Program-made: the position numbers and the translations under genes | Notes under the pieces: model-generated | What the model was told of the DNA's origin: nothing | Database searches by the model: none | The model's input: only the letters and a program-made list of their open reading frames with translations | Source of the DNA: an uncultured Gammaproteobacteria bacterium | GTDB taxonomy: Bacteria; Pseudomonadota; Gammaproteobacteria; GCA-2729495 | Direction of reading: 5' to 3' | Length of the DNA stretch: 64,000 nt | Assembly (NCBI GenBank): GCA_947258805.1 | Contig: CAMYJV010000004.1 | Span: 1-64,000, forward strand | Part shown: piece after piece, positions 25,540 through 35,042 of the stretch | Layout: each line of letters begins with the position of its first letter | Numbering within the stretch: position 1 is the stretch's first letter

Positions 25540-26835
25540 CTAGGCGCTTAGGTCTGCTGCAGCCGGCTTGACCGGGGCTACCCAACCGGCGGCGAAATCA
25601 GCGGCGGGTGCCGGGCGGGCGAAATGGTAGCCCTGCCCGACATCGCAGGCCATTTCGTGAAGCACCCGCGCGGCTTCAGGATCTTCAATGCCTTCGGCCA
25701 CGACCTTCATGTTGACCGCGTGGGCCAGCTGGATGACAGACGCGACGATGCGCCGGTCGCGTTCGCTGCTGAGCATCGGGGCGATGAAGCTGCGATCGAT
25801 TTTCAGCTCGTCGGCAGGCAGGTCGCGCAGGTACGCGAGGCTGGCGTGGCCGGTGCCGAAGTCATCAATGGCCAGGCGCACGCCGAGCTCGTGTAGTGCC
25901 TGGAGCCTGGCCGCACTCGCGCGCGGATCCCGCATCAGCGCGGTCTCGGTGATCTCCAGCACCAGGCGGTCGGCGTCCAGGTTCCAGACCCCCAGCGCGC
26001 CGACTATCGTTTCGATCAGGTCCGGATCTTCCAGGTTACCGGGGGACATGTTCACCGCCATCGTGAAATCCGGTACCCGCTGGCACCACTCGCACGCATG
26101 GCGCAGCGATGCATTCAACGAGAATCCGAACAGCGCGTGAATTCCGCGGCCGCGTTCCACGCCGGGCAGAAAAGCCGCGGGCGGCAGGACACCCTCGTTG
26201 GGGCTGTTCCAGCGAATCAGTGCCTCGGCTCCGGACAGTTTCCCCGACTCCAGGTCTACCTTGGGCTGGAAATACATCTCCAGCGCCGCTTTGTCCAGGG
26301 CCTCCTGGATGTCGAAGTCCGCCCGCGCCTGCGCGTTGCCAAGCGCAGCCAGGCCGTCGCTATATACGGTATAAGGCTCGTCGCGCTCGCGGCATTCTTC
26401 AAGCGCCAGCTCGCACTGGCGGAGCAGTTCTTCCGTTCCACCCGCCAGCCCGGGCAGCAACGAGACACCCATGTGCGCATGCAGGCGGGCCCGCCGGGTC
26501 CCGAGTATCACCGGCTCGCGGACCTCGCGGGTAATGCGCTCCGCGCCGAGCACCGCGTGGCCTTCGTTCGACGGGTTGTGGATTAGCAGGGCGAAACTGG
26601 CACTGCCGACGCGGAATACGCGATCGCGCTGGCGCGCCACGGCCAGCAGGCGTTGCTCGAACTCCTCCAGTGCCCGGTCGCCACCGATGTAACCAAAGTT
26701 GGCGTTCACCGCGTCCACCCCGGTCAGGCGAATCAGGATCATGGCGACGGACTGGCAATTGTCGGCGACGCGCATATCGTCGATCTCGCGCAGCAGGAGA
26801 GCGTAACGAAAGCGCGGTGTGCCTTCCAGATCCAT
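25540..26835 (-). CDS. degenerate GGDEF-EAL protein, c-di-GMP phosphodiesterase
   Basis: Residues 20-165 form a GGDEF-like domain whose active-site motif reads GSASF (77-81), so cyclase activity is lost. Residues 170-420 form an EAL domain with the EAL triad at 202-204, DDFGTG, KIDRSF and the EGIE loop all intact. The protein should hydrolyse c-di-GMP to pGpG, possibly modulated by the GGDEF remnant. No membrane segment or extra sensor domain. It follows the HD-GYP gene by 14 bases in the same direction, pairing both classes of c-di-GMP hydrolase in one transcript. Confidence 0.9.
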   Translation of the reverse strand: MDLEGTPRFRYALLLREIDDMRVADNCQSVAMILIRLTGVDAVNANFGYIGGDRALEEFEQRLLAVARQRDRVFRVGSASFALLIHNPSNEGHAVLGAERITREVREPVILGTRRARLHAHMGVSLLPGLAGGTEELLRQCELALEECRERDEPYTVYSDGLAALGNAQARADFDIQEALDKAALEMYFQPKVDLESGKLSGAEALIRWNSPNEGVLPPAAFLPGVERGRGIHALFGFSLNASLRHACEWCQRVPDFTMAVNMSPGNLEDPDLIETIVGALGVWNLDADRLVLEITETALMRDPRASAARLQALHELGVRLAIDDFGTGHASLAYLRDLPADELKIDRSFIAPMLSSERDRRIVASVIQLAHAVNMKVVAEGIEDPEAARVLHEMACDVGQGYHFARPAPAADFAAGWVAPVKPAAADLSA

Positions 26836-26849
26836 CGCGCCGCCTTGAC

Positions 26850-28184
26850 TCAGTGGAAGTAGTCTTCCGGGTCCAGGCCAAAGGCACCTGACTCGAAACC
26901 CTTCACAATCCAGCGCGAGCGTCGCTGATTCTCGTCGCTGGGCAGCGACTTCAGGTCTATTACCTTGCTCGAGGCAAGGGGCTGGTGGCCCTTGTCCAGC
27001 ACCAGCATGATCTTGGGCCGCAGCCGGCGGATACGATTCTGTTCGATCACGATACCTACCTCACCGGTATTCATCTCTACAACCGTGCCTGTCGGGAACA
27101 TGCCCAGCGCCTGGACGAACTGTTCGATGAGTTCGCGCTGAAACTCGGTACCGGCCAGCGTGTTCAGCTCGCGCACCGCGTCGTAGGAAGATTTCGGCTC
27201 AGCCCACGGCCGCCGGGAAATCATCGCGTCGTAGCAGTCCACCAGTCCAGCGATCCGCCCGTATACCGGGATATCGCTGCCGGCGATTCCGTTAGGGTAA
27301 CCGGAGCCGTCGTGCCGTTCGTGGTGGCTGCGAATCATTTCCAGCACTTCTTCGCTGATGCCGGGTGTCTTTTTCGCCAGCCGTTCCCCGTAGTGCACAT
27401 GGGCCTGCATGATCTCCGCTTCCTCCTCCGTCAGCGGCCCTTCCTTGTTGGTGATGGATTCAGGAATCGCGACTTTGCCGATGTCCAGCAAGATTCCGCC
27501 CATGGCGAGTACTTGCAGACCGCTGCGGTCAAAGCCGAGGTGGCGACCCAGCACCAGCGCCCACACAGAGGTGGCGATAGAGTGGTTGTAGGCATATTCG
27601 TCGCGCTTGCGCAGGGTGACCAGCCACGCCATTGCATCCTGGTTGCGCAGCACGCTGTCAATCATCGGCGAGACCGCATCCTTGATCTTGTCGACCTGGA
27701 TGCCGCCGCCCTTGCGCAGGTCATGGATCACCTCGTTCATGGCGTGAACGGCAAGACCGTAGGCATGGGCGGCAGCCGGCGCCTCTTCCTGCGTAGATAC
27801 CTTGTTGTCGTAGTGCCTTGCGCCGTTGACCTTTTCGGCCAGCCGGCCGGTGGGGTCCATACGGCTCAGGGATCTGAGCAGGCGCGTTTTCAGCGTGATG
27901 GGCTTCTTGCCGTTCACGCGCCCATTGGACGGGCTTGCGAAAGGGTCCCGGCTCTGGCCCGCGATGCTGTGGGCTTCCATGATGCGCTTTTCCGGCACGG
28001 AGCTACGTTTCAGATCGACGTAGACATGCTTGCAGAACTTGCGCAGCAGGCCGATCTCGCTGTCCTCACGGATCTCGAAACCCTGGAACAGGAAGGGCGT
28101 CTCCAGCCACGGTCGGTCGAGCAGGGCTACGAACATGCCCTTCTCGAGGTTCATGGTATCCACCTTGACGCGCTTGGAGAGCAT
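26850..28184 (-). CDS. DUF3391/HD-GYP domain protein (c-di-GMP phosphodiesterase family)
   Basis: DUF3391 occupies residues 1-75 (NLEKGMFVALLDRPWLETPF), followed by a variable linker with a Gly-rich stretch (158-162), then HD-GYP. Metal-site residues seen are H201, D234, H262 or H264, H287-H288 and D292, with the GYP signature at 295-297. The HD doublet reads Leu233-Asp234, the same loss of a ligand His as in the HD-GYP protein at 5290. Upstream of and cotranscribed with the EAL gene. Confidence 0.88.
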   Translation of the reverse strand: MLSKRVKVDTMNLEKGMFVALLDRPWLETPFLFQGFEIREDSEIGLLRKFCKHVYVDLKRSSVPEKRIMEAHSIAGQSRDPFASPSNGRVNGKKPITLKTRLLRSLSRMDPTGRLAEKVNGARHYDNKVSTQEEAPAAAHAYGLAVHAMNEVIHDLRKGGGIQVDKIKDAVSPMIDSVLRNQDAMAWLVTLRKRDEYAYNHSIATSVWALVLGRHLGFDRSGLQVLAMGGILLDIGKVAIPESITNKEGPLTEEEAEIMQAHVHYGERLAKKTPGISEEVLEMIRSHHERHDGSGYPNGIAGSDIPVYGRIAGLVDCYDAMISRRPWAEPKSSYDAVRELNTLAGTEFQRELIEQFVQALGMFPTGTVVEMNTGEVGIVIEQNRIRRLRPKIMLVLDKGHQPLASSKVIDLKSLPSDENQRRSRWIVKGFESGAFGLDPEDYFH

Positions 28185-28344
28185 TTAGTGATCCGCAACG
28201 GGCCTGCAGGACCCAGCTTTGCATAATAGCCACGGCGCCGACTGCGGCCGTGGTGGGCATCACATTTCCGCACAAAGGCCCCAGGTCAACCCTGGGCCGG
28301 GAGCCGCGTTACACTCGCTGTAGAAGGTCTCGGGAGCCCCGTGC

Positions 28345-28692
28345 ATGGATCACACTAGAGTTGCCGCCCTGGCGCTATGTCTCGCTGGCTGCGCTGCCAA
28401 CCCGGACCCCATCGTCGACATGCGGGGGGTCGATCCGGTGCTGTACGAGCAGGATCTGGCCGACTGCAAGACCTATACCCGCGAGATCCAGACGGAAGTG
28501 GGTGTCGCGAAAGGCGCCGCGGGTGGTGCCGCGGTGGGCGGCGCCATCGGCGCCATTGGTGGCGAGACGGGCCGGGGTGCAGGGATCGGGGCCGTGGCTG
28601 GCGGTGCCAAGTCGGCCCAGCTCAACGAGCGCGAAAAACAGCGCGTGGTGAAGAACTGTATGCGAGGCCGGGGCTACCGCGTGCTCAACTGA
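28345..28692 (+). CDS. glycine-zipper lipoprotein
   Basis: A short lipoprotein signal with lipobox LAGC near residue 16 precedes a glycine-zipper segment (about residues 50-88: [18 protein letters not shown] and [15 protein letters not shown]), which can pack as a membrane-inserted helical hairpin, as in other outer-membrane zipper lipoproteins. GGGAG lies 9 bases before the ATG. Two mature cysteines (DCKTY, NCMRGR) may pair. Its end overlaps the convergent msrA end by 8 bases. Confidence 0.8.
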   Translation: MDHTRVAALALCLAGCAANPDPIVDMRGVDPVLYEQDLADCKTYTREIQTEVGVAKGAAGGAAVGGAIGAIGGETGRGAGIGAVAGGAKSAQLNEREKQRVVKNCMRGRGYRVLN

Positions 28693-29329
28693 CGGCCACC
28701 GGACACGCCACGCCGGTCCCGCCCAGCCCACAGTATCCACCCGGGTTTTTTGCAAGATACTGCTGGTGGTAATTCTCGGCAAAGTAGAACGGCGGCGCCG
28801 CCAGGATTTCCGTCGTAATCTCGCCACGCCCGGCGGCGCGCAGTGCATCCTGGTAGCGCTCGCAGGATTCGCTGGCTGCCGCTTCCTGTTCCGGTGAGTA
28901 GTAGTAGATTCCCGACCGGTACTGGGTGCCGACATCATTGCCCTGGCGCATGCCCTGCGTAGGGTCGTGGCTTTCCCAGAAGGCCTGCAGCAGCTCATCG
29001 TAGCTGACAGACGACGGATCGAAGACCACCCTGACGACCTCGTTATGGCCCGTCATGCCCGAGCAGACCTCTTCGTAGGTGGGATTCGGCGTATGGCCGG
29101 CGGCGTAGCCAACGGCCGTGGTGTAGACGCCCGGCTGTTCCCAGAACCGCCGCTCCGCGCCCCAGAAACAGCCGAGGCCAAACATGGCCTGCTCGAAGTG
29201 TGCGGGCACCTCTCCGGCCAGCGGATTGCCGTTCACAAAGTGACGCTCGGCCACGGACATGGCGGTGCTGCGTCCGGGCAGCGCTGCGCCCGCGCCGGGC
29301 AGGGATAAATTTTTCTTCCGCAGGAACAT
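28685..29329 (-). CDS. msrA: peptide-methionine (S)-S-oxide reductase
   Basis: Reduces the S-epimer of methionine sulfoxide in proteins. Catalytic C54 lies in the hallmark [11 protein letters not shown], with resolving cysteines near the C-terminus (GGYCGLGG and VACPV). The N-terminal extension [20 protein letters not shown] matches the roughly 215-residue gammaproteobacterial form and sets the start at 29329; the frame stays open further upstream, but that region is the divergent promoter of the TPR gene. Cytoplasmic. Confidence 0.93.
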   Translation of the reverse strand: MFLRKKNLSLPGAGAALPGRSTAMSVAERHFVNGNPLAGEVPAHFEQAMFGLGCFWGAERRFWEQPGVYTTAVGYAAGHTPNPTYEEVCSGMTGHNEVVRVVFDPSSVSYDELLQAFWESHDPTQGMRQGNDVGTQYRSGIYYYSPEQEAAASESCERYQDALRAAGRGEITTEILAAPPFYFAENYHQQYLAKNPGGYCGLGGTGVACPVAVS

Positions 29330-29456
29330 GGCCAAGGGTTCGACAATTGCCGGGCGGCGGATGTTCCCCGGCAGCATCGCGGCAGCGCTTCGCGCCGGAT
29401 CCGACGAAGCTGCTACATTAGCACCTGCCAGTACCAAGCGCTGCAAGACGTTCAGG

Positions 29457-31016
29457 ATGACAAAACAAGCGCTCACGCTCATCGCGATGACCTGCCTGGC
29501 CGGCCCGGCCCTCGCCCAGAACCCGGCGCCCAAGGCCACCCGGCCGGCGACAATTGAGGTCTCCGAGGCGGCCGTGGTGCCCATCGACACCGCATCACCT
29601 GCCGCCGACACGCCGAGCCCGGACATACCGGGAGCGTCTGGCGCAGCCATTGGCCCGGAAGCCCCGGAGGCACAGGAAGCGCAGGCGGCAACTCCGGAGA
29701 ACACTGGCGCGGGTGATCCGCCGGCCGCCGTCGGGTCGGGCGTTCGCACCGCTGCTTATCAGCGCATGTTGTCGCTGATGGAAGAGAATCGCTACGGCGA
29801 GGCGGCGGAGGCCGCCCGCGCCGTGGTGCAGCTAACGGAGCAAGAGTTCGGTGTCGACAGCATCGAGCTCGCCGCGCCCCTGGACAATCTCGGCACCACG
29901 ATGATGCTCAGCGGAAATCTCCTCGATGCCGAGCAAAGCTACTTGCGCAGCATCGCGATTATCAAGCAGCACGAAGGGCAACTGTCCCCGCGACTTATGA
30001 ACGCCTACGTCGGCCTCGGAGCAACCTACAATCGCGGCGGCTCCTATGAGAAAGCCGAAGAAGCCTTCAGTACGGCATTGCGGCTGAACAACGTGAACGA
30101 GGGTTTCTACAACGTCGACCAGATGAAGATTCGCGACGGTCTTACGGAAACCTATATCGGCCTGGAAGAGATCGAGGAGGCCAATTTCCACCAGGAGGTG
30201 CAACTGGAGATCTACCAGCGGCGCCTCGGCGCAACCAATCCGGAAACTGCGCCGGCTATCTACAAGCTCGCCCGGTGGTATGAGCGCGTGGGCCTGTTTG
30301 ACGACGCGCGCATCAAGTATCAGCAGGCCCAGCAGATGATTCGCAGGTCCTACGGCAAAGATTCGATGGAAATGGTAGCGGCCCTGGAAGGCCTGGCGGC
30401 CAATTTCGATCGCCAGGGCCTCCTCTCTCCGAGCGCGTCAAACCTGAAGAAAGCCCTGGCAATTGTCGAGGCGCAGCCCGAAGTCGAACGGGAAAAACAG
30501 GCCGAAATCCTGGTAAAGCTCGGCGATCTGTACGGCGGCTCCGGCCGGCCCGATACCGCCAATGCGTATTACGAGCGCGGCTGGCAGGCCTTGTCGCTGG
30601 ACGACAGTCTGGAGGGGCTGCGCAACGCAATGTTCAGCGAGCCGGTGCGTGTTGCCGGACTCGGCTGGCAAAACCTGCGCTACGCGCCCGGTGACGTGAG
30701 CGACTGGCGCCTGTTGAGTGACGGCTATGTGCTGGTGCGCTACGACGTGAATAAGAAAGGTCGGGTGGATGATGTGGTCGTCATCGAATCCGAACCCGCC
30801 GATCTGATGGACCGCCGGGTGGCGGAAGCCCTGCGGCGGTCCTATTTCCGCCCGCGCTTCGCCGACGGCGTTGCCGTCGAGTCGGATGGCCTCCTGTACC
30901 GACACGATTTCCGTTACCTGCCCAAGGACCCGGGACGCAGCGAAGAGGCCGGCCAGCCTATCGAAGCCCCCGACGGCGGCGGCCGCCTCGAATACCCCGA
31001 TGCCAGCGGCGGCTGA
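29457..31016 (+). CDS. TPR protein with TonB-like C-terminal domain
   Basis: The signal peptide is residues 1-21 ([14 protein letters not shown]). A Pro/Ala/Glu-rich linker (25-100) precedes about five tetratricopeptide repeats (110-400, for example [20 protein letters not shown]). Residues 440-510 form a TonB-C-like domain ([19 protein letters not shown]). TonB-C domains contact outer-membrane or periplasmic partners, and TPRs bind peptides, so a periplasmic scaffold is likely. ATG 29457 is used because it starts the signal peptide; the frame is open further upstream. It overlaps the alcohol dehydrogenase start by 17 bases. Confidence 0.8.
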   Translation: MTKQALTLIAMTCLAGPALAQNPAPKATRPATIEVSEAAVVPIDTASPAADTPSPDIPGASGAAIGPEAPEAQEAQAATPENTGAGDPPAAVGSGVRTAAYQRMLSLMEENRYGEAAEAARAVVQLTEQEFGVDSIELAAPLDNLGTTMMLSGNLLDAEQSYLRSIAIIKQHEGQLSPRLMNAYVGLGATYNRGGSYEKAEEAFSTALRLNNVNEGFYNVDQMKIRDGLTETYIGLEEIEEANFHQEVQLEIYQRRLGATNPETAPAIYKLARWYERVGLFDDARIKYQQAQQMIRRSYGKDSMEMVAALEGLAANFDRQGLLSPSASNLKKALAIVEAQPEVEREKQAEILVKLGDLYGGSGRPDTANAYYERGWQALSLDDSLEGLRNAMFSEPVRVAGLGWQNLRYAPGDVSDWRLLSDGYVLVRYDVNKKGRVDDVVVIESEPADLMDRRVAEALRRSYFRPRFADGVAVESDGLLYRHDFRYLPKDPGRSEEAGQPIEAPDGGGRLEYPDASGG

Positions 31017-32022
31017 GGCCGGCAACCCCGGCCAGATGCGGGCCATGGTCTGCCCGGGGCCGGGACAACCACTGGTCATGGAGCAACGGGCCCTGCCCGA
31101 GGCTGGACCGGGACAATTGCAGGTTCGCGTGCTGGCCTGCGCGGTCTGCCGCACCGACCTGCACCTGCAGGACAATGAGCTCGACGACATCCCTTATCCA
31201 GTGGTACCCGGCCACCAGGTCGTTGGCGAGGTCACCGCCCGCGGCGCCGGGGTCGACACCGCAATCGGCCAGCGCGTCGGCATCGCCTGGCTGGCCTGGG
31301 CCTGCGGCGAATGCCCCTACTGCAAAGACGGCCGGGAGAACCTTTGCGACCGCGCGCTGTTCAACGGCTACCAGCGCGATGGCGGCTACGCAGAATATCT
31401 GCTGGCCGACGCCGCTTTCGCCATTCCGCTTGATGCGGACCTCGACCCGGCGCGGACCACGCCGCTGCTGTGTGGGGGACTCATCGGCTACCGCACGCTG
31501 CGCATGGCCGGCGACGCCCGGCGGCTGGGCATCTATGGATTCGGTTCCGCTGCACACATGATCGCTCAGCTGGCGCAGCACGAAGGGCGCGAGGTCTACG
31601 CGTTTACCAGTCCGGGCGACGCGGCCGCCCAGCAGTTTGCACGCGATGTTGGCGCGGCGTGGGCCGGCGGTTCCGACGAAGCGTCGCCGCAACTGCTCGA
31701 CGGCGCGCTGATCTTTGCACCGGTCGGGGCACTGGTACCGAAAGCGCTCAAAGACGTGCGCAAGGGTGGCAGGGTCGTGTGCGGTGGGATTCACATGAGC
31801 GACATCCCGACGTTCCCTTATGCAGACCTGTGGGGTGAACGCCAGATTCGTTCGGTGGCCAATCTCACTCGCCGGGACGCGACGGAATTCATGGCCATAG
31901 CCGCGCTGCATCCCATCGACACACAAATCACCCGGTACTCATTGACGCAGGCCAACGAGGCTCTCGATGCACTGCGCGCGGGCCGTATCAACGGCACCGC
32001 GGTACTGGAAATTGCGAACTAG
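31000..32022 (+). CDS. zinc-dependent alcohol dehydrogenase family protein
   Basis: Medium-chain dehydrogenase. Catalytic zinc residues are C50 (ACAVCRTDLH) and H72 (PGHQVVGEV). The structural zinc lobe is C102, C105, C108 and C116 (CGECPYCKDGRENLC). The nucleotide-binding fold follows (GIYGFGSAAHMIAQLA). It resembles the roughly 330-residue zinc-binding ADH group acting on alcohols or aldehydes with NAD(P). ATG 31000 overlaps the TPR gene; ATG 31036 is an alternative. Converges with the DctP-like gene (4-base overlap). Confidence 0.85.
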   Translation: MPAAAEAGNPGQMRAMVCPGPGQPLVMEQRALPEAGPGQLQVRVLACAVCRTDLHLQDNELDDIPYPVVPGHQVVGEVTARGAGVDTAIGQRVGIAWLAWACGECPYCKDGRENLCDRALFNGYQRDGGYAEYLLADAAFAIPLDADLDPARTTPLLCGGLIGYRTLRMAGDARRLGIYGFGSAAHMIAQLAQHEGREVYAFTSPGDAAAQQFARDVGAAWAGGSDEASPQLLDGALIFAPVGALVPKALKDVRKGGRVVCGGIHMSDIPTFPYADLWGERQIRSVANLTRRDATEFMAIAALHPIDTQITRYSLTQANEALDALRAGRINGTAVLEIAN

Positions 32023-33002
32023 CCACCGCCGCGTTGCGCAGCGTACTCCGCTTTGCCCTTCAGGATGACCGCGTAGATTTCCCGCGACCGCCCGCCGATA
32101 TCCTGAAGCAGTTGCTCGGCCACACCGCTGGTGACCTGCTGCCACTCGACCCGTTGCAAGGGTGTCAGCGCCTGCCAGCGGATGCCGAGTTCCGGGTCGG
32201 CCAGGTCGGCGACGTCCTGCGCCCGGGTAGCGGCGCGAGACTGGCCGATAGACGGAAAGTTGTCCGTCAGCACCTGGAGTGTGGCTTCATCCTGCTGCTG
32301 CCACCACTTCAGATCTGCAACGATAACGGACATACCAAACACATGCCGGGTCAGGGTCAGGTAAGGCGCTTCGGCGGAGATCCCCGTGCGCGCGTAGAGA
32401 CTGATGGAATTCTCACCGGCATCAATCAGGCCCGTCTGCAGCGACGGCACGATTTCTCCATACCCCAGGGGAATCTTGTCGGCGCCGATCGCATCCGCAA
32501 ACAGCCGCGCATTCAGGCTTGCCGACACGCGAAAGCGCCGGCCCCTCGCATCCGCAGGTGTCACTATTCGTTCCCGGCCGTAAACGGAGTGGAAACCGAT
32601 CTCATACCAGGTCACCAGGTGCAAGCCCACCTCGGCAAGCAGCTCGCGAAAGATGTCCGTGAGGAACCGATCGTAGACATAGTCGGCCTCTTCTTCGTCT
32701 TCAAAAAGATACGGCGTATACAGCAGCGATAGTTCGGGCACCAGCGTGGACGTCACCTGTGCCGAAAGGTTGGCGAACTGAATGCGGCCGCGACGCAAGC
32801 CAGACAGAAGCTGCTCTTCGGAGCCCAGCTGGCCGTAAATCAGCGGCTTCAGCTCCAGCGCGCCCCCCGACGCCGCTTCCGCGTCGTTCTTGGCCTGGCC
32901 GACGGCGCCGCCGCCCCCTGATTCTGCGGGCGGCTGCTCGCCGCCACCGCAGGCACCGAGCAGTGCGGCGACAAGAAAAATCGCTGGGCGGGAAACTTTC
33001 AT
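32019..33002 (-). CDS. DctP-like TRAP solute-binding lipoprotein (orphan, shortened N-terminus)
   Basis: The lipobox LGAC is at residues 15-18. After a Gly/Glu-rich linker the DctP core begins directly at about residue 45 (LELKPLIYGQLGSEEQLLSGLRRGRIQF), so the first strand of the usual TRAP binding fold is missing or replaced. The ligand-anchoring Arg region (GRRFRVSASLNARLFADAIGA) and ENSISLY are present. No DctQ or DctM membrane subunit is adjacent, so it may serve a distant TRAP system or act alone at the membrane. Confidence 0.78.
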   Translation of the reverse strand: MKVSRPAIFLVAALLGACGGGEQPPAESGGGGAVGQAKNDAEAASGGALELKPLIYGQLGSEEQLLSGLRRGRIQFANLSAQVTSTLVPELSLLYTPYLFEDEEEADYVYDRFLTDIFRELLAEVGLHLVTWYEIGFHSVYGRERIVTPADARGRRFRVSASLNARLFADAIGADKIPLGYGEIVPSLQTGLIDAGENSISLYARTGISAEAPYLTLTRHVFGMSVIVADLKWWQQQDEATLQVLTDNFPSIGQSRAATRAQDVADLADPELGIRWQALTPLQRVEWQQVTSGVAEQLLQDIGGRSREIYAVILKGKAEYAAQRGGG

Positions 33003-33131
33003 GGCCGAATGTTGCCTCAAAGCGTGGCGGGCAAGCCAGAAGCCGCTGCAGAAACCCCTGTAAACTGCGGGCCAGCCGGGATCAGCGGACAGCGCCAGCG
33101 CGCTGCGCGACTACTGGAGACAAGGATTTCG

Positions 33132-33893
33132 ATGACCAAGACTTCACCTGCCCAGGCCCCAGGCTGGCGAGCCTTTCTGGCCTTTTTTGCGGGCCTGGCC
33201 ACGGCACCAGTCTTTGCCCAGCCAGACTACTCCATGCTGGACGACCTGCTGCTGTCCCACGTGCAGGACGGATTTGTCGACTACGACGGCATCGCGCTGG
33301 ACCCGCGACTGGATAATTTTATCGGCCAGCTCGCGAGCACGGCGCCCACGGCCCTGGCCTCGACCAGCGAACAGAAAGCCTTTTACATCAATGCCTACAA
33401 TGCCATTGCGATACGGGGAATCCTGGACGGCCAGTCGCCGGATTCGTTTTTCGGCCGCTCCCGTTTTTTCAAGCGCATGCGCGTTGACGTACTCGGTGAA
33501 TCCCTCAGTCTCGACGACATCGAGCACGGGCGGCTACGCCCGATGGGCGATGCACGAATTCACTTTGCAATCGTCTGCGCGTCCCTGTCATGCCCCAGGC
33601 TGGCGAGCCGCGCCTACCTGCCTGCAACCCTCGACGCGCAACTCGACGCGGCGGCAGAACAATTTCTCAGTGACCCGACCAGGAACGTGTTCGACTCGGA
33701 TCGCCGGGTGGCCTACATATCGAAGATTTTCGACTGGTTCGAGGAAGACTTCGTCGCCAACGCGGGCTCATTGCAGAGCTACCTGGCCCGTTATGTCACA
33801 GATCAGTCCAGCGCGCGTTTGCTGCGAGCCGATAGTTTCGACGTGAAATTTCGCGACTATGACTGGAGCCTGAACGGGCGGCTCACGAAGTGA
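33132..33893 (+). CDS. DUF547 domain periplasmic protein
   Basis: A signal peptide (residues 1-31, ending VFAQ) is followed by a DUF547 domain: AFYINAYNAIAIRGIL, DDIEHGRLRPMGDARIHFAIVCASLSCPRL and the C-terminal FDWFEEDF. The conserved Cys pair in VCASLSCP is characteristic of the family, whose fold resembles papain-like or transglutaminase-like enzymes but whose role is unknown. AAGGA lies just before ATG 33132; upstream in-frame codons are left out. A REP-like palindrome follows 6 bases downstream. Confidence 0.85.
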   Translation: MTKTSPAQAPGWRAFLAFFAGLATAPVFAQPDYSMLDDLLLSHVQDGFVDYDGIALDPRLDNFIGQLASTAPTALASTSEQKAFYINAYNAIAIRGILDGQSPDSFFGRSRFFKRMRVDVLGESLSLDDIEHGRLRPMGDARIHFAIVCASLSCPRLASRAYLPATLDAQLDAAAEQFLSDPTRNVFDSDRRVAYISKIFDWFEEDFVANAGSLQSYLARYVTDQSSARLLRADSFDVKFRDYDWSLNGRLTK

Positions 33894-33899
33894 GTAAAG

Positions 33900-33978
33900 C
33901 CCCTGTGGGCGCGGCTTCAGCCGCCACCATTGACACCAGCATGGTCAAATCTCGCGGCTGAAGCTGCGCCCACAGGGG
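33900..33978. repeat. REP-like palindrome with 25-base arms
   Basis: Arms at 33900-33924 and 33954-33978 are inverted copies with one mismatch, each carrying the core GGCTTCAGCCGC next to GTGGGC. The 29-base spacer holds a smaller repeat (TTGAC/GTCAA). The core resembles gammaproteobacterial REP elements and the half-element at 50174. It may act as an mRNA 3' end for the DUF547 gene. Confidence 0.8.
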
Positions 33979-34040
33979 GGCTCGCTAAACCGAGCATGCG
34001 GCGCAGCCGAATACACAGGCAGGACAACGGGAACTCAACG

Positions 34041-35012
34041 ATGATTATTCGCCAGGCACCTGACATTCGACCCTCGGAAATCACCCCGGAAGAGGTCTTC
34101 CGCGGTCGCCGCCAGTTTTTGCGCCAGGCGGGCGTGGCCGGCGTGGGCCTGCTGGCCGGCAGTGGCTGTGCCGCCGACGAAGAGCCGGCGGGCAACCCGA
34201 CCGACCTGCGCAAGCTCAACGTCGCCAGCGGCAGCGCATACAGCACGGACGCAGAGCCGAACTCGATGGAAGACATCATGAGTTACTGCAACTTTTATGA
34301 GTTTGGTCTCGATAAACGTGACCCGGCAAAGCTGTCCGGCGACTTCAAGCCGCGGCCGTGGTCCGTCACCGTAGACGGTGAAGCCGAGGTGACCGGCACC
34401 TTTGACCTCGAAGATTTCATCGCTCCGCACCCCATCGAAGAACGGGTCTATCGGTTGCGGTGCGTCGAAGCATGGTCGATGGTCGTGCCGTGGAACGGCA
34501 TTGCTTTGGGCGACGTGCTGAAACGTTTCAAACCGACTTCAAAAGCCAAGTACGTGGCCTTCGAAACCGTCGTGCGCCCGGAAGAGATGCCGGGCCAGCG
34601 TCGCGGCGTGCTCGACTTCCCCTACGTCGAAGGGCTAACCATCGCCGAGGCCATGCACCCGCTGACGATACTGTCTGTCGGCGTCTACGGGGTCACGCTG
34701 CCCAATCAGAACGGCGCGCCCATTCGGCTCGTCGTACCCTGGAAGTACGGCTTCAAGAGCATCAAATCCATCGTCCGCATCAGCTTCACCGAGACCGAAC
34801 CACCCACTACGTGGAACCTGGCCGCGCCACGGGAATACGGCTTCTACGCCAACGTAAACCCGGAAGTTGACCACCCGCGCTGGAGCCAGGCCAGTGAGCG
34901 CCGCGTCGGCACCGGCTTTTTCGGTGATCGCCAGCCCACCGTGTTGTTCAACGGCTATGGCGAACAGGTTGCGGGCCTCTACGACGGCCTCGACCTGCGC
35001 AAGAATTTCTGA
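34041..35012 (+). CDS. msrP: protein-methionine-sulfoxide reductase catalytic subunit
   Basis: A periplasmic molybdopterin enzyme (YedY/MsrP) that repairs oxidised methionine in envelope proteins. The Tat signal RRQFLRQAG is at residues 23-31, and the molybdenum ligand is C141 ([11 protein letters not shown]). Family blocks include [13 protein letters not shown] (near the mature N-terminus), [10 protein letters not shown] and [17 protein letters not shown] 34041 is preferred because GGGAA precedes it and the Tat motif is then correctly placed. Followed after 30 bases by its membrane partner msrQ. Confidence 0.95.
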   Translation: MIIRQAPDIRPSEITPEEVFRGRRQFLRQAGVAGVGLLAGSGCAADEEPAGNPTDLRKLNVASGSAYSTDAEPNSMEDIMSYCNFYEFGLDKRDPAKLSGDFKPRPWSVTVDGEAEVTGTFDLEDFIAPHPIEERVYRLRCVEAWSMVVPWNGIALGDVLKRFKPTSKAKYVAFETVVRPEEMPGQRRGVLDFPYVEGLTIAEAMHPLTILSVGVYGVTLPNQNGAPIRLVVPWKYGFKSIKSIVRISFTETEPPTTWNLAAPREYGFYANVNPEVDHPRWSQASERRVGTGFFGDRQPTVLFNGYGEQVAGLYDGLDLRKNF

Positions 35013-35042
35013 AAAGGCGAGCTGACCGCCACCCTCCGGGAC

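Noticed and set aside
28685..29749. 354-codon msrA reading
   Set aside because: The extra 140 residues run through the divergent TPR gene and have no MsrA similarity; MFLRKK at 29329 is the family N-terminus.
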